Shown here one piece after another: positions 23,965 through 36,398 of a stretch of DNA of 64,000 bases. The translations under genes and the position numbers were made by a program. Where the stretch lies: positions 1,361,941-1,425,940 of the forward strand of contig NZ_CP039381.1 of the NCBI RefSeq assembly GCF_005601135.1, in the 5' to 3' direction. A model generated the notes under the pieces. That model was not told where the DNA came from and ran no database searches. It was given only the letters and a program-made list of their open reading frames with translations. Source of the DNA: Ruminococcus bovis (GTDB taxonomy: Bacteria; Bacillota; Clostridia; Oscillospirales; Acutalibacteraceae). Position 1 is the stretch's first letter. Each line of letters starts with the position of its first letter.

Positions 23965-25185
23965 GTGGAGAATTTTAAGAAGAAATCATTTACTGTACTA
24001 AAATACATAGCCTTTGGTGTGGTGATAGGTGTATTGGTTGGTGCAATTGATACTTTGTTTGGCAGAGTGTTAATAGCTATTACAGATTTTAGAACAGACT
24101 ATTATCTTTTCCTATTACCCTTTTTGCCATTAGCCGGACTATTAATTACCTGGATGTACAATAAGTTTAGTGCAGTTAGCCTAAAGGGTATGTCACTTGT
24201 TTTTGAAACAGGTCAAAGTAAGAGAAATTCAATACCCTTACCATTAGTGCCACTTGTAATGATAGGCACTTGGATTACCCATTTGTTTGGTGGTAGTGCC
24301 GGTAGGGAAGGTGTTGCAGTACAAATCGGTGCAACCTTATCCCATAGAATAGGTAGAAAGTTTCACTTTTCTAATAATGAGAGAGTGTTGCTTATTACCG
24401 GTATGTCAGCAGGTTTTGGTGGATTGTTTCAGACACCATTAGGTGCAGTTTTCTTTGCACTTGAAGTTATTGTTGCCGGATATTTGGAGTATGAAGCATT
24501 ACTACCGGCTTTTATTGCATCAATAGTTGCTTGTATAACTTCTCATACTTTAGGACTGGAGAAATTCTCAGTTAATGTTACAGATACCCTTGATCTAACA
24601 GATTACAAAGTGATAATTTTCCTAGTGATAATGGGTATTGCTTTTGGGCTAGTAGGTAGATTGTTTTCTTATCTACTACAAAAGTCAAAGGACTTTATGA
24701 AAAATAAAATCAAGAATCCATATGTGAGAATAGGTGTAGTTTCTGTTCCACTGGCAATAATTTTAATTTTCTTCTATGGTGGCAGATATAGTGGACTTGG
24801 TACAAATCTGATTTCAGCATCATTTAGTGGTGGGGAAGTTCATTACTATGATTTTATTGTAAAGCTACTGCTGACTATCGTAACCTTGGCTATAGGTTTC
24901 CAAGGTGGTGAGGTTACACCTTTATTTTCAATAGGTGCAACACTTGGAGTTGTGCTGGGTAATTTATTTGGTATTTCCCCAATTGTGTGTGGAGCTATTG
25001 GATATGTTGCAGTATTTGGCAGTGCAACAAATACTTTAATTGCACCTATACTTTTAGGGGTAGAGGTTTTTGGTGTAGCCAATGTTTTGCCTATAGCTAT
25101 AGTTTGTATAATTGCATATATAGTAAACGGAAACCTTTCAATTTATTCCTCTCAGCAGAAAGCTATGTTTGGCTTTGAAGAATAA
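23965..25185 (+). CDS. CLC-type fluoride/proton antiporter (CLC-F)
   Basis: 406 residues from a GTG start 5 nt after AAGGAGGAA. About ten or more membrane helices are visible. The selectivity-filter region reads FGGSAGREGVAVQIG (about 108-122), with Glu115 in the gating-glutamate position of GREG. A second CLC signature is QGGEVTPLFSIGATLG. CLC-F proteins export fluoride in exchange for protons. The short length without CBS domains and the upstream fluoride riboswitch make chloride transport unlikely. Confidence 0.93.
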   Translation: MENFKKKSFTVLKYIAFGVVIGVLVGAIDTLFGRVLIAITDFRTDYYLFLLPFLPLAGLLITWMYNKFSAVSLKGMSLVFETGQSKRNSIPLPLVPLVMIGTWITHLFGGSAGREGVAVQIGATLSHRIGRKFHFSNNERVLLITGMSAGFGGLFQTPLGAVFFALEVIVAGYLEYEALLPAFIASIVACITSHTLGLEKFSVNVTDTLDLTDYKVIIFLVIMGIAFGLVGRLFSYLLQKSKDFMKNKIKNPYVRIGVVSVPLAIILIFFYGGRYSGLGTNLISASFSGGEVHYYDFIVKLLLTIVTLAIGFQGGEVTPLFSIGATLGVVLGNLFGISPIVCGAIGYVAVFGSATNTLIAPILLGVEVFGVANVLPIAIVCIIAYIVNGNLSIYSSQQKAMFGFEE

Positions 25186-25350
25186 ACAGTAAAAATTATT
25201 GTAAAATTAATTATTTAAAACTAACAACTGTAACGGGTGTTTAGTTAACCGTACAGCAGTACAACAAAAAAGACCTTTGAGCTTAAAAATAGCCCAAAGG
25301 TCATATTTTTCTAAAAAAATAAAGATTTTCGCATTTTTTGCAAAAATCTC
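25186..25350. other. Intergenic stretch before the rpoB promoter
   Basis: No gene is seen. It contains the terminator at 25272-25310 and a GATTTTCGC-ATTTTTTGC-AAAAATC palindrome just before the rpoB -35 box. The ribosomal genes rplKAJL, which often precede rpoB, are not here. Confidence 0.7.
25272..25310 (+). terminator. Rho-independent terminator
   Basis: GACCTTTG(A)GC, A-rich loop, GC(C)CAAAGGTC, then ATATTTTT. It ends the fluoride exporter transcript. Confidence 0.8.
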
Positions 25351-25379
25351 TTGACATTCAAAAACTTCTTGTGTATAAT
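25351..25379 (+). promoter_or_regulatory. Consensus SigA promoter of rpoBC
   Basis: A perfect TTGACA at 25351-25356 and TATAAT at 25374-25379 are 17 bp apart, 160 bp before rpoB. Confidence 0.92.
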
Positions 25380-25432
25380 AGTACGGCATAATATTATGAG
25401 ATAGTATCGCTAGTATGCCTTTCTTATGGGTG

Positions 25433-25473
25433 AATATTACCACAAGTTTTTTTACTTGTCAAGTGGTAATATT
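25433..25473 (+). promoter_or_regulatory. Stem-loop in the rpoB leader
   Basis: AATATTACCAC and GTGGTAATATT form a perfect 11-bp stem around a loop with an inner AAGT/ACTT pairing. It lies inside the roughly 150-nt untranslated leader. Its role is unknown; attenuation or autogenous control of rpoB is possible. Confidence 0.6.
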
Positions 25474-25538
25474 TAAAGCGACTCTCAGTAATAAAGTTAT
25501 ATAAAAGTAGTGCAAATATACAAAAGGAGTGAACTAAA

Positions 25539-28500
25539 GTGGTAGATGTCAAACCAGTTAAGCTTGGCAGAAACGAAAGAATGTCCTTTGGTAAGATTGA
25601 TGAAGTTATCCAGATGCCTCATCTTCTTGATATCCAGAGAAAGTCTTACCAGTGGTTCCTTGAAGAAGGACTAAGGGAAGTCTTTAAAGATGTATCAGGT
25701 ATTACTGATTACACAGGTAACCTTGTTCTTGACTTTATGGATTATGAGCTGGATGTTGATAAGCCAAATTATTCAGTTATTGAATGTAAAGAAAGAGATG
25801 CCACATATTCAGCAGCCCTTAGGGTTACTGCAAGACTGTTAAATAAGGAAACAGGCGAAATCAAGGAATCTAATGTATTCATGGGTGATTTTCCTCTTAT
25901 GACAGACAGTGGTACATTCGTTATCAACGGTGCAGAAAGAGTTATTGTTTCTCAGCTTGTTAGAAGCCCTGGTGTTTACTACAAGATGGACCGTGATAAG
26001 ACAGGTAAGGAACTTTATTCCTCAACTGTTATTCCTAACCGTGGTGCTTGGCTAGAATACGAAAACGACATTAACGATGTTTTCTATGTTCGTATTGATA
26101 AGAACAGAAAGATTCCTGTAACAGTATTTATCCGTTCATTAATCGGTCTTGAAGCTTTGCTAAAAGACAGAGAAGAAAAGGAAATGAACGGTGAAAAGTG
26201 GAACCTTGAAGATGTTGACCTTACTGTAATCGGTAAGGATAGCGAAATCATTGATATCTTCGATATGAACGATATGATGAAGGCTACTATCGAAAAGGAT
26301 ACTACTACTAACGCTGCAGAAGGTCTGATTGAAGTTTACAAAAAGCTAAGACCATCTGAACCTCCAACAATTGAATCTGCTATGACTCATCTATCAAATC
26401 TATTCTTTGACGATAGAAGATATGATATGTCAAGAGTAGGTAGATATAAGTACAACAAAAAGCTTGGTATTGCTCACCGTCTTGAAGGTTACAAGTTAGC
26501 ATCTCCTATTGCTAACCCAAGAACAGGTGAAGTTATGGCTCTTGCTGATGAAGTTATCACAAGAGAAAAGGCTTTTGAAATTGAAAATGCCGGTGTTACA
26601 CTTGCTTATGTTAAGAGCGATGACGATATTCCTGTAAAGGTTATCTCAAACGGTATGGTTGACATTAATGCTTATGTTGACTTTGATGCTGACAAAGAAT
26701 GTGGTATTAACGAAAAAGTAAGAGCATCTGTACTTTTCCCAATTCTTGAAGAATGTGAAACAGAAGAAGAGTTAAAGGACGCTCTAATTGATAACAAAGC
26801 AGAGCTAATCCCTAACTACATTACTATTGATGATATATTTGCTACTATTAACTATATGAATTCCCTAGCACAGGGTATTGGTGTAACAGACGACATTGAC
26901 CACCTTGCTAACAGAAGAATCCGTTGCGTAGGTGAACTACTACAGAACCAGTTTAGAATTGGTTTTAGCCGTCTTGAAAGAGTTATCCGTGAAAGAATGA
27001 CACTTCAGGCTCAAGACCCTGAGGCACTTTCACCAAATACACTAATTAACATTCGTCCTGTAACAGCAGCTATCAAAGAGTTCTTCGGTAGTTCCCCTCT
27101 ATCACAGTTTATGGACCAGAACAACCCTCTTGCTGAACTAACACATAAGAGAAGACTTTCAGCCCTAGGTCCGGGTGGTCTTTCAAGAGACCGTGCATCA
27201 TTCGAAGTTCGAGATGTTCACTATACTCACTATGGTCGTATGTGTCCTATCGAAACTCCTGAAGGTCCTAACATCGGTCTAATCTCTTACTTAGCTACTT
27301 TTGCAAAGATTAATGAATACGGCTTCATTGAAGCTCCATATAGAAAGATTGATAAAGAAACAGGTATCGTTACTGACGAAGTTGTTTATATGACAGCTGA
27401 TGTTGAAGATGGTTTCAAGGTTGCTCAGGCTAACGAACCACTTGACGAAAACGGCCGTTTTGTTAACAAGAAGGTTGTTGGTCGTTGCAGAGAAGAATTT
27501 GTAGAACTTGCTCCTGAAGAATTCGACTTTATGGATATTTCTCCTAAGATGGTTGTTTCTGTTGCTACATCTCTAATTCCTTTTCTAGAAAACGATGACG
27601 CAAACCGTGCTCTTATGGGTGCTAACATGCAGCGTCAGGCTGTGCCTCTACTTGTTACAGAATCTCCTATCGTTGGTACAGGTATGGAATACAAAGCCGG
27701 TGTTGACTCAGGTAACTGTATTCTTGCTGAAGAAGACGGTATTGTACTTTCTGTTTCTGCTGACAAGATTTGTGTTCAGTATGACAGTGGTAGAATTCAG
27801 AACTTTGATGTAATCAAGTTCCTTCGTTCTAACCAGAGTACTTGTATCAATCAGATTCCTGTTGTTGACAGAGGTCAAAGAGTTGTTAAGGGCGAAGTTC
27901 TTGCTGATGGTCCTGCTACAGACAACGGTGAACTTGCTCTTGGTAAGAACGCACTTATCGGATTTATGACTTGGGAAGGTTATAACTACGAAGATGCTGT
28001 TCTAATTAACGAAAAGATTGTACGTGAAGATATGTACACATCTATTCATATTGAAGAACATGAAACAGAAGCTCGTGATACAAAGCTAGGCCCTGAAGAA
28101 ATCACTCGTGACATTCCAAATGTTGGTGAAGATATGCTTAAGGACCTTGACGAAAACGGTATTATCCACATCGGTGCTGAAGTTCGTTCAGGTGATATTC
28201 TTGTTGGTAAGGTAACTCCAAAGGGTGAAACTGAACTAACTGCTGAAGAAAGACTACTAAGAGCTATCTTCGGTGAAAAGGCAAGAGAAGTTAGAGATAC
28301 TTCACTTAGAGTACCTCATGGTGAAACAGGTATAGTTGTTGATGTTAAGGTATTTACTCGTGAAGAAAGTGCTTCAGAACTACAACCGGGTGTTAACAAG
28401 GTTGTTAGAGTTTACCTAGCTCAGAAGAGAAAGCTATCTGTTGGTGATAAGATGGCAGGTCGTCATGGTAACAAGGGTGTTGTTTCCAGAATTCTACCTC

Positions 28501-29348
28501 AGGAAGATATGCCATTCCTACCTGACGGTACTCCACTTGACATTGTTCTAAACCCTCTAGGTGTTCCATCTCGTATGAACATCGGACAGGTTCTTGAAGT
28601 TCACCTAGGTTATGCTGCTAAGGCTCTGGGTTGGAAGATTATGACACCGGTATTTGACGGTGCTCATGAACAGGATATTTTCCAGTGTCTAAAAGATGCC
28701 GGTTATAGCGAAGACGGTAAAACATGGCTGGTTGATGGCCGTACAGGTGAAAGATTTGATAACCCTGTTACCGTTGGTTATATGTATTACTTGAAGTTGC
28801 ATCACCTTGTTGATGATAAGATTCATGCTCGTTCAACAGGCCCATACTCACTAGTTACTCAACAGCCACTTGGTGGTAAAGCACAGTTCGGTGGTCAGCG
28901 TTTCGGTGAAATGGAAGTTTGGGCACTTGAAGCTTATGGTGCTGCTTATACTCTACAGGAAATCCTAACAGTTAAGTCTGATGATGTTGTTGGTAGAGTT
29001 AAAACTTACGAATCAATCGTTAAGGGTCAGAACATTCCTACTCCTGGTATTCCTGAATCATTTAAGGTTCTTATTAAGGAATTACAGTCACTTGCTCTTG
29101 ATGTTAAGGTACTTGACGAAGATAAGAATGAAATCGACCTAAAGCAACATTTTGATGATGATATTCCTGAAGTTGCTAATAACGAAGAAACCCTTGAAGA
29201 AGATAATGTTATGACTTCCGAAGGTATGGAAGGTTTCGTACTAGACGAAGATTCTGATGGCGAGGGTAATATGTTTGATGAAAACTCAATCGTTGAAGAT
29301 AATGACGATATGTTAAACTTTGATGATTTTGGTTCAGATGAATTATAA
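25539..29348 (+). CDS. rpoB: RNA polymerase beta subunit
   Basis: 1269 residues from a GTG start 9 nt after AAAGGAG. Seen are the N-terminal [11 protein letters not shown], the rifampicin-region [25 protein letters not shown] split by normal residues, [16 protein letters not shown], the [18 protein letters not shown] block, [11 protein letters not shown] and the C-terminal [18 protein letters not shown]. The last 90 residues form an acidic tail ([14 protein letters not shown]). It forms the catalytic core of RNA polymerase with beta prime, encoded 17 bp downstream. Within the rifampicin region, the usual drug-contact residues (Ser, Gln, Asp, His, Arg) appear unaltered. Confidence 0.99.
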   Translation: MVDVKPVKLGRNERMSFGKIDEVIQMPHLLDIQRKSYQWFLEEGLREVFKDVSGITDYTGNLVLDFMDYELDVDKPNYSVIECKERDATYSAALRVTARLLNKETGEIKESNVFMGDFPLMTDSGTFVINGAERVIVSQLVRSPGVYYKMDRDKTGKELYSSTVIPNRGAWLEYENDINDVFYVRIDKNRKIPVTVFIRSLIGLEALLKDREEKEMNGEKWNLEDVDLTVIGKDSEIIDIFDMNDMMKATIEKDTTTNAAEGLIEVYKKLRPSEPPTIESAMTHLSNLFFDDRRYDMSRVGRYKYNKKLGIAHRLEGYKLASPIANPRTGEVMALADEVITREKAFEIENAGVTLAYVKSDDDIPVKVISNGMVDINAYVDFDADKECGINEKVRASVLFPILEECETEEELKDALIDNKAELIPNYITIDDIFATINYMNSLAQGIGVTDDIDHLANRRIRCVGELLQNQFRIGFSRLERVIRERMTLQAQDPEALSPNTLINIRPVTAAIKEFFGSSPLSQFMDQNNPLAELTHKRRLSALGPGGLSRDRASFEVRDVHYTHYGRMCPIETPEGPNIGLISYLATFAKINEYGFIEAPYRKIDKETGIVTDEVVYMTADVEDGFKVAQANEPLDENGRFVNKKVVGRCREEFVELAPEEFDFMDISPKMVVSVATSLIPFLENDDANRALMGANMQRQAVPLLVTESPIVGTGMEYKAGVDSGNCILAEEDGIVLSVSADKICVQYDSGRIQNFDVIKFLRSNQSTCINQIPVVDRGQRVVKGEVLADGPATDNGELALGKNALIGFMTWEGYNYEDAVLINEKIVREDMYTSIHIEEHETEARDTKLGPEEITRDIPNVGEDMLKDLDENGIIHIGAEVRSGDILVGKVTPKGETELTAEERLLRAIFGEKAREVRDTSLRVPHGETGIVVDVKVFTREESASELQPGVNKVVRVYLAQKRKLSVGDKMAGRHGNKGVVSRILPQEDMPFLPDGTPLDIVLNPLGVPSRMNIGQVLEVHLGYAAKALGWKIMTPVFDGAHEQDIFQCLKDAGYSEDGKTWLVDGRTGERFDNPVTVGYMYYLKLHHLVDDKIHARSTGPYSLVTQQPLGGKAQFGGQRFGEMEVWALEAYGAAYTLQEILTVKSDDVVGRVKTYESIVKGQNIPTPGIPESFKVLIKELQSLALDVKVLDEDKNEIDLKQHFDDDIPEVANNEETLEEDNVMTSEGMEGFVLDEDSDGEGNMFDENSIVEDNDDMLNFDDFGSDEL

Positions 29349-29365
29349 TAAGGAGGCAGTTTATA

Positions 29366-32300
29366 ATGGAAAACAATACATTTGATTCAATTAAAATTGG
29401 TCTTGCCTCCCCTGACCAGATTAGAGAATGGTCATATGGTGAAGTTAAGAAACCAGAAACAATTAACTACAGAACATTAAAGCCTGAGAGAGACGGTCTA
29501 TTCTGTGAAAGAATTTTCGGACCTACTAAGGACTGGGAATGTCACTGTGGTAAATATAAGAAAATCCGTTTTAAAGGCAAAATTTGTGATAGATGTGGTG
29601 TTGAAGTTACAAGATCCAAGGTCCGTAGAGAAAGAATGGGTCATATTGAACTAGCTGCTCCTGTATCACACATTTGGTACTTTAAGGGTATTCCTTCAAG
29701 AATTTCCCTAATGCTTGATATTTCTCCTAAAGCCCTAGAACAGGTTCTATACTTTGCATCTTACATTGTTATTGATCCGGGTGAAGCTAGAGAAATCTCT
29801 AAAATGCAGATTCTTACTGAAACAGAATACAGAGATTTGTATGAAAAGTATGAAGATGACTTTAGAGCAGGTATGGGTGCTGAAGCTATCAAGGAACTTC
29901 TAACAGAAATCGACCTTGACCAGCTATATACTCAGATTACTACTGATCTTGAAGGTGCATCAGGTCAGAAGAGAGTTAGACTTCTAAAGAGATTGGAAGT
30001 TGTTGAATCATTCCGTCAGTCAGGTAACAGACCTGAATGGATGATTCTTGATGTTGTTCCTGTTATTCCACCGGACATCAGACCTATGGTTCAGCTTGAT
30101 GGTGGTAGATTTGCAACATCTGACCTTAATGACCTATATAGAAGAGTTATTAACAGAAACAACCGTCTTGCAAGACTACTTGAACTACAAGCTCCTGATA
30201 TTATTATCAGAAACGAAAAGAGAATGCTACAGGAAGCTGTTGACTCACTAATTGACAACGGCAGAAAGGGCAGACCTGTTACAGGTCCTAACAACAGACC
30301 TCTTAAGTCACTATCTGATATGCTAAAGGGTAAGCAAGGTCGTTTCCGTCAGAACCTACTAGGTAAGCGTGTTGACTACTCAGGTCGTTCAGTTATCGTT
30401 GTTGGTCCTGAACTAAAGATGTATCAGTGTGGTCTTCCTAAGGAAATGGCACTTGAACTATTTAAGCCTTTCGTTATGAAGAGACTTGTAGAAACAAAGG
30501 CTGTTGTAAATATTAAGGCTGCAAGAAAAGCAGTTGAAAGAGCAAAGCCTGAAGTTTGGGATGCACTTGAAGTTGTTATCAAGGGTCATCCGGTTCTTTT
30601 AAACCGTGCTCCTACACTTCATAGACTTGGTATTCAGGCATTTGAACCTGTACTTGTTGAAGGTCGTGCTTTAAAGCTACATCCACTTGTATGTACTGCT
30701 TACAACGCTGACTTCGATGGTGACCAGATGGCTGTCCATGTACCACTATCTGCAGAAGCTCAGGCTGAAGCAAGATTCCTAATGCTTGCTGCCGGTAACC
30801 TACTAAAGCCTTCTGATGGTCGTCCTGTTTGTGTACCTACACAGGATATGATTCTTGGTTCTTATTACCTAACACTTGATAAGGACGGAGAAAAGGGTGA
30901 AGGTAAGGTATTTAGAGATGTTGATGAAGCTATGATGGCTTATCAGACAGGTTACCTAACACTTCATTCTAAGATTAAGGTTAGAATGACTAAGGAATTC
31001 AACGGTGTTAAAGAATCAGGCCTAGTTGATACAACAGTTGGTAAGATTATTTTCAATAACCCAATTCCTCAGGATCTAGGCTTTGTTGACAGAAGTTTGG
31101 AAGAAAACAAATTTAAATTAGAAATCGACTTCCTTGTAGGCAAGAAACAACTTGGTAAGATTATTGATGCTTGTATCAGAGTACACGGCACACAGACTAC
31201 TTCAGTTGTTCTTGACCATATCAAGGCTCAAGGTTATAAATATTCAACAAGAGGTGCTATCACAGTAGCTGTTTGTGATGCTAAGATTCCACCTGAGAAG
31301 AAAGCAATTATCTCAGCTGCAGAAGAACAAGTTGATGGTATCCGTAACGAATATATGATGGGTTTCCTATCAAACGACGAACGTTACCAAAATGTTCTTA
31401 AAGTTTGGGAAAAAGCTACTGATGATGTTACTGCAAAACTACAGGATAACCTAGATAGATTCAACCCAATCTATATGATGGCTGACTCTGGTGCTCGTGG
31501 TAGTATGTCACAGATTCGTCAGCTAGCCGGTATGCGTGGTTTGATTGCCAACACATCAGGTAAAACAATTGAAATCCCTATCAGAGCTAACTACCGTGAA
31601 GGTCTAAACATCATGGAATACTTTATTTCTTCCAGAGGTGCTCGTAAGGGTCTGGCCGATACTGCTCTAAGAACTGCCGACTCAGGTTACCTAACAAGAA
31701 GACTTGTTGACGTTTCTCAGGATGTTATTATTCGTGAAGATGATTGTCATACTGATGAAGGTCTTGAAATCTTCGATATTAAGTCAGGTAACAATGTTAT
31801 CGAAGGTCTTCGTGAAAGACTTATCGGTAGATACCTTGTTCATGACTTCTGTGATGAAAATGGCAATGTTCTTGTATCTAAGGACAAGATGATGGGCGAA
31901 GAAGAAGCTGACATTATTGTTAATGCCGGTACAGAAGAAATCGAAATCAGAAGTATCCTTGGTTGTCATTGCAAGCATGGCGTATGTAGAAAGTGCTACG
32001 GTTCTAACCTTGCAAACGGTCAGCCTGTTACTGTTGGTGAAGCTGTTGGTATTATCGCAGCTCAGTCAATCGGTGAACCTGGTACTCAGCTAACAATGAG
32101 AACATTCCACACCGGTGGTGTTGCTTCTGCTGAAGATATTACACAGGGCCTTCCAAGAGTTGAAGAACTATTTGAAGCCAGAAAGCCTAAGTCACTTGCT
32201 ATTATTTCTGAAATCGATGGTGAAGTTAGATTTGAAGAAATTAAGAAGGCTCGTCACGCAGTTGTTTATAATAAGGCAACAGGTGAAGAAAGACAGTACC

Positions 32301-32911
32301 TAATCCCATTCGGCTTTAGAGTAAATGTTGAAGAAGGTCAGGTTATCAAGGCCGGTGACAAGATTACTGATGGTGCTATTTATCCGGCTGATATTCTTTC
32401 AATCCTTGGTCCAAAGGCTGTTCAGAACTACCTAATCTCTGAAGTACAGTCAACATACCGTCTACAGGGTGTTGATATTAACGATAAGCATATCGAAGTT
32501 ATTGTTCGTCAGATGATGAAGAAGGTTAAGATTGAAGACAGTGGTTCTACTAGCTTTATGGCAGGTCAGAACTATGACCGTAACGAAGTTCTTTACGAAA
32601 ACAAGATGATTGAAGAAAGAATTAAGAACGGTGAAGAAGGTCTTAAACCTGCTAAGTATACTCAGTTACTTCTTGGTATTACAAAGGCAGCTCTTGCTAC
32701 TGATTCATTCCTATCAGCTGCTTCATTCCAGGAAACAACAAGAGTTCTTACAGATGCTGCTATTAAGGGTAAGGTTGACCCACTGGTAGGTCTAAAAGAA
32801 AATGTTATCATTGGTAAGCTAATTCCTGCCGGTACAGGTATGCACAGATACAACGGTGTTGAACTGGAAGAAAACTATGTTCAGCCACAGCAGGTACAGC
32901 CACTTGACTAA
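29366..32911 (+). CDS. rpoC: RNA polymerase beta prime subunit
   Basis: 1181 residues, with AAGGAGG before the ATG. The N-terminal zinc ribbon is [20 protein letters not shown] (Cys pairs near residues 60 and 75). The catalytic magnesium site is NADFDGDQM near residue 450. The second zinc site shows [13 protein letters not shown] near 870-882, and the bridge/trigger region is [10 protein letters not shown]. It is co-transcribed with rpoB. The length is typical of Firmicutes. Confidence 0.99.
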   Translation: MENNTFDSIKIGLASPDQIREWSYGEVKKPETINYRTLKPERDGLFCERIFGPTKDWECHCGKYKKIRFKGKICDRCGVEVTRSKVRRERMGHIELAAPVSHIWYFKGIPSRISLMLDISPKALEQVLYFASYIVIDPGEAREISKMQILTETEYRDLYEKYEDDFRAGMGAEAIKELLTEIDLDQLYTQITTDLEGASGQKRVRLLKRLEVVESFRQSGNRPEWMILDVVPVIPPDIRPMVQLDGGRFATSDLNDLYRRVINRNNRLARLLELQAPDIIIRNEKRMLQEAVDSLIDNGRKGRPVTGPNNRPLKSLSDMLKGKQGRFRQNLLGKRVDYSGRSVIVVGPELKMYQCGLPKEMALELFKPFVMKRLVETKAVVNIKAARKAVERAKPEVWDALEVVIKGHPVLLNRAPTLHRLGIQAFEPVLVEGRALKLHPLVCTAYNADFDGDQMAVHVPLSAEAQAEARFLMLAAGNLLKPSDGRPVCVPTQDMILGSYYLTLDKDGEKGEGKVFRDVDEAMMAYQTGYLTLHSKIKVRMTKEFNGVKESGLVDTTVGKIIFNNPIPQDLGFVDRSLEENKFKLEIDFLVGKKQLGKIIDACIRVHGTQTTSVVLDHIKAQGYKYSTRGAITVAVCDAKIPPEKKAIISAAEEQVDGIRNEYMMGFLSNDERYQNVLKVWEKATDDVTAKLQDNLDRFNPIYMMADSGARGSMSQIRQLAGMRGLIANTSGKTIEIPIRANYREGLNIMEYFISSRGARKGLADTALRTADSGYLTRRLVDVSQDVIIREDDCHTDEGLEIFDIKSGNNVIEGLRERLIGRYLVHDFCDENGNVLVSKDKMMGEEEADIIVNAGTEEIEIRSILGCHCKHGVCRKCYGSNLANGQPVTVGEAVGIIAAQSIGEPGTQLTMRTFHTGGVASAEDITQGLPRVEELFEARKPKSLAIISEIDGEVRFEEIKKARHAVVYNKATGEERQYLIPFGFRVNVEEGQVIKAGDKITDGAIYPADILSILGPKAVQNYLISEVQSTYRLQGVDINDKHIEVIVRQMMKKVKIEDSGSTSFMAGQNYDRNEVLYENKMIEERIKNGEEGLKPAKYTQLLLGITKAALATDSFLSAASFQETTRVLTDAAIKGKVDPLVGLKENVIIGKLIPAGTGMHRYNGVELEENYVQPQQVQPLD

Positions 32912-32929
32912 TATATAACTGTTTGAATT

Positions 32930-32960
32930 AGAGGTTACCCTTATGGGTAGCCTCTTTTTT
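32930..32960 (+). terminator. Terminator of rpoBC
   Basis: AGAGGTTACCC, loop TTAT, GGGTAGCCTCT, then TTTTT. Confidence 0.92.
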
Positions 32961-32992
32961 GCAGAAAAAAAGAAAAAATATGAAATTTATTA

Positions 32993-33022
32993 TTGACAAT
33001 GTTGTAACTTATGTGATAGAAT
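32993..33022 (+). promoter_or_regulatory. SigA promoter of the rpsL-rpsG-fusA operon
   Basis: TTGACA at 32993-32998 and TAGAAT at 33017-33022 are 18 bp apart. A leader of about 85 nt follows, with small repeats such as TAAAATTACAGTAAAATC and CGGAAAACCG. Confidence 0.8.
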
Positions 33023-33117
33023 GACGGTAAGCGTGGAATAGGGTAATTGCGTAAAATTACAGTAAAATCCGTGCTAAAATATCGGAAAACCGAAATAACT
33101 TAAGAAGGAGGAAAAAA

Positions 33118-33537
33118 ATGCCTACATTTAACCAGCTTGTTCGCAAGGGTAGAGAAGTTACTGAAAAGAAGGCAAAGGCACCTGCTCTTTTAAAGGGTTG
33201 GAACTCACAGAAGAGACAGGCTACTGATAATGCTTCCCCACAAAAGAGAGGCGTATGTACTAAAGTGTCAACTGCTACACCAAAGAAGCCTAACTCAGCT
33301 CTTAGAAAGATTGCCAGAGTAAGACTTTCAAACGGTATTGAAGTTAGTTCTTATATCCCTGGTGTTGGTCATAACCTACAGGAACACTCAGTTGTTCTTA
33401 TCCGTGGTGGCCGTGTAAAAGACTTACCTGGTGTACGTTACCATATCGTTCGTGGCACACTTGATGCTCAGGGCGTTGCTAACAGAAATCAGGCTCGTTC
33501 AAAGTATGGCGCAAAGCGCCCAAAAGCAGGTAAATAA
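33118..33537 (+). CDS. rpsL: 30S ribosomal protein S12
   Basis: 139 residues preceded by AAGGAGG. The start is [12 protein letters not shown], and the streptomycin-region [11 protein letters not shown] and the motif [16 protein letters not shown] are normal. S12 lies at the decoding centre of the small subunit. First gene of a str-type operon. Confidence 0.99.
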   Translation: MPTFNQLVRKGREVTEKKAKAPALLKGWNSQKRQATDNASPQKRGVCTKVSTATPKKPNSALRKIARVRLSNGIEVSSYIPGVGHNLQEHSVVLIRGGRVKDLPGVRYHIVRGTLDAQGVANRNQARSKYGAKRPKAGK

Positions 33538-33604
33538 GGAATTGACAAACTAACACTTTTATGTTAAACAGTTACTGCAAAAGCAGACTTTATATAGATT
33601 ATAG

Positions 33605-34153
<549 letters not shown>

Positions 34154-34197
34154 TAGCAGGACTTATTAGAAATAACTTATAAAGGAGGATATTAACC

Positions 34198-36282
34198 GTG
34201 GCAAGACAGGTTTCACTTGAAATGACAAGAAATATCGGTATCATGGCTCACATTGATGCCGGTAAAACTACAACTACTGAAAGAATTCTGTACTACACAG
34301 GTGTTAACCATAAGATTGGTGAAACACATGATGGTGCTGCTACTATGGACTGGATGGTTCAGGAACAAGAACGTGGTGTAACAATTACATCTGCTGCTAC
34401 TACATGTTTCTGGAAGGACCACAGAATCAACATCATCGACACACCTGGTCACGTTGACTTCACTGCTGAAGTTGAACGTTCACTTCGTGTACTTGACGGT
34501 TCTGTAACAGTACTTTGTGCTAAGGGTGGTGTTGAACCACAGTCAGAAACAGTTTGGAGACAGGCTGATAACTATCATGTTCCAAGAATGGCTTATGTAA
34601 ATAAGATGGACATTATGGGTGCTGACTTCTACAGAGTTGTTCAGATGATGAAAGACAGACTAAGCTGTAACGCAGTTCCAATTCAGCTACCAATCGGTGC
34701 TGAAGATACATTCAGAGGCATTGTTGACCTAGTTACAATGAAGGCTGAAGTATATTACAATGATGACGGTACAGACATTAGAGAAGAAGAAATTCCTGAA
34801 GATATGAAGGAAATCGCTCAGAAATACCATGAACAGCTAATTGATTCTGTTGCAGAACTTGATGATGCTCTAATGGAAAAATATTTCGAAGGCGAAGAAC
34901 TAACAATTGACGAAATTAAGAAGACTATTCGTAAGGCTACTATCGCTAACGAAATGGTACCTGTAACTTGTGGTACTTCATACCGTAACAAGGGTGTTCA
35001 GCTACTTCTTAATGCTATCGTTGACTATATGCCAGCTCCTGTTGACATTCCATCAATTAAGGGTGTTAACCCAGACACAGGCGAAGAAGATGTAAGACAT
35101 TCTTCTGACGATGAACCATTTGCAGCTCTTGCATTTAAGATTGCAACTGACCCATTCGTTGGTAAGCTATGTTTCTTCAGAGTATATTCCGGTGTTGTTA
35201 ATGCTGGTCAGACAGTTTACAACGCATCAAAGGATAAGAACGAAAGACTTGGTCGTATCCTACAGATGCATGCTAACCATAGAAAAGACATTGATACAGT
35301 TTATGCCGGTGATATTGCTGCTGCTGTTGGTCTAAAGAATACTACAACAGGTGATACTCTTTGTGACGAAAAGCACCCTATCATCCTTGAATCAATGGAA
35401 TTCCCAGAACCTGTTATTAGAGTTGCTATTGAACCTAAGACAAAAGCAGGTCAGGAAAAGATGGGTATTGCTCTTGCAAAACTTGCAGAAGAAGACCCAA
35501 CATTTAAGGCATATACAGATGAAGAAACAGGCCAGACAATCATTGCCGGTATGGGTGAACTTCATCTAGAAATTATCGTTGACAGACTACTAAGAGAATT
35601 CAAGGTAGAAGCTAACATCGGTGCTCCACAGGTTGCTTATAAAGAAACAATCCGTTCTGAAGCAGATGTTGATATGAAGTATGCTCGTCAGTCAGGTGGT
35701 AAAGGTCAGTACGGTCATGTTAAGATTCGTGTTTCTCCTAACCCAGGCAAGGGCTACGAATTTGTTAACTCTATCGTTGGTGGTGCTATTCCTAAGGAAT
35801 ACATTCCAGCAGTTGACCAAGGTATCCAGGGTGCTATGCAGTCAGGTATCTTAGCTAACTACAATGTAGTTGACTGTAAGGTTGAACTATATGATGGTTC
35901 TTACCATGAAGTTGACTCATCTGAAATGGCATTTAAGATTGCCGGTTCTATGGCTTTCAAGGAAGCTATGAAGAAGGCAGATCCTGTTCTACTTGAACCA
36001 CTAATGAAGGTTACAGTTATTGTTCCTGAAGAGTATATGGGTGACGTTATCGGTGACCTTAACTCTCGTCGTGGTCAGATTCAGGGTATGGAAGCTGTTG
36101 GTAATGCTCAGCGTATCAACGCTCATGTTCCTCTATCTGAAATGTTCGGTTATGCTACTGATATGCGTTCTAAGACTCAGGGCCGTGGTCAGTACGTAAT
36201 GGAACCAGACACATATCAGGAAGTTCCAAAGTCAATCGCTGAAGACATTATGTCAAAGCGTAATAAGAAGTCTGAAGACTAA
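34198..36282 (+). CDS. fusA: Elongation factor G
   Basis: 694 residues from GTG, with AAAGGAGG upstream. The P-loop is [14 protein letters not shown], the switch regions are [11 protein letters not shown] and DTPGHVDF, and the guanine-specificity motif is VNKMD. The C-terminal domains IV and V are intact ([17 protein letters not shown]). It catalyses ribosomal translocation with GTP. Confidence 0.99.
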   Translation: MARQVSLEMTRNIGIMAHIDAGKTTTTERILYYTGVNHKIGETHDGAATMDWMVQEQERGVTITSAATTCFWKDHRINIIDTPGHVDFTAEVERSLRVLDGSVTVLCAKGGVEPQSETVWRQADNYHVPRMAYVNKMDIMGADFYRVVQMMKDRLSCNAVPIQLPIGAEDTFRGIVDLVTMKAEVYYNDDGTDIREEEIPEDMKEIAQKYHEQLIDSVAELDDALMEKYFEGEELTIDEIKKTIRKATIANEMVPVTCGTSYRNKGVQLLLNAIVDYMPAPVDIPSIKGVNPDTGEEDVRHSSDDEPFAALAFKIATDPFVGKLCFFRVYSGVVNAGQTVYNASKDKNERLGRILQMHANHRKDIDTVYAGDIAAAVGLKNTTTGDTLCDEKHPIILESMEFPEPVIRVAIEPKTKAGQEKMGIALAKLAEEDPTFKAYTDEETGQTIIAGMGELHLEIIVDRLLREFKVEANIGAPQVAYKETIRSEADVDMKYARQSGGKGQYGHVKIRVSPNPGKGYEFVNSIVGGAIPKEYIPAVDQGIQGAMQSGILANYNVVDCKVELYDGSYHEVDSSEMAFKIAGSMAFKEAMKKADPVLLEPLMKVTVIVPEEYMGDVIGDLNSRRGQIQGMEAVGNAQRINAHVPLSEMFGYATDMRSKTQGRGQYVMEPDTYQEVPKSIAEDIMSKRNKKSED

Positions 36283-36301
36283 TATCTTATAAATTAATAC
36301 T

Positions 36302-36328
36302 CTTTTGTTGATTATATATCAACAAAAG
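36302..36328 (+). terminator. Weak hairpin between fusA and tuf
   Basis: CTTTTGTTGAT and ATCAACAAAAG form a perfect stem but are followed by GGTTGCAATTTTATT rather than a clean T run. It may act as a partial terminator before the tuf promoter. Confidence 0.55.
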
Positions 36329-36330
36329 GG

Positions 36331-36359
36331 TTGCAATTTTATTAAAAAATTGTTACAAT
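36331..36359 (+). promoter_or_regulatory. SigA promoter of tuf
   Basis: TTGCAA at 36331-36336 and TACAAT at 36354-36359 are 17 bp apart. This gives tuf its own expression in addition to read-through from fusA. Confidence 0.65.
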
Positions 36360-36398
36360 AATAACTACCAAGATTTTAATCTAAGGAGGATTATAAAA

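Noticed and set aside
26900..27250. Rifampicin-resistance change in rpoB
   Set aside because: The residues in the [20 protein letters not shown] region look like the normal sensitive form.
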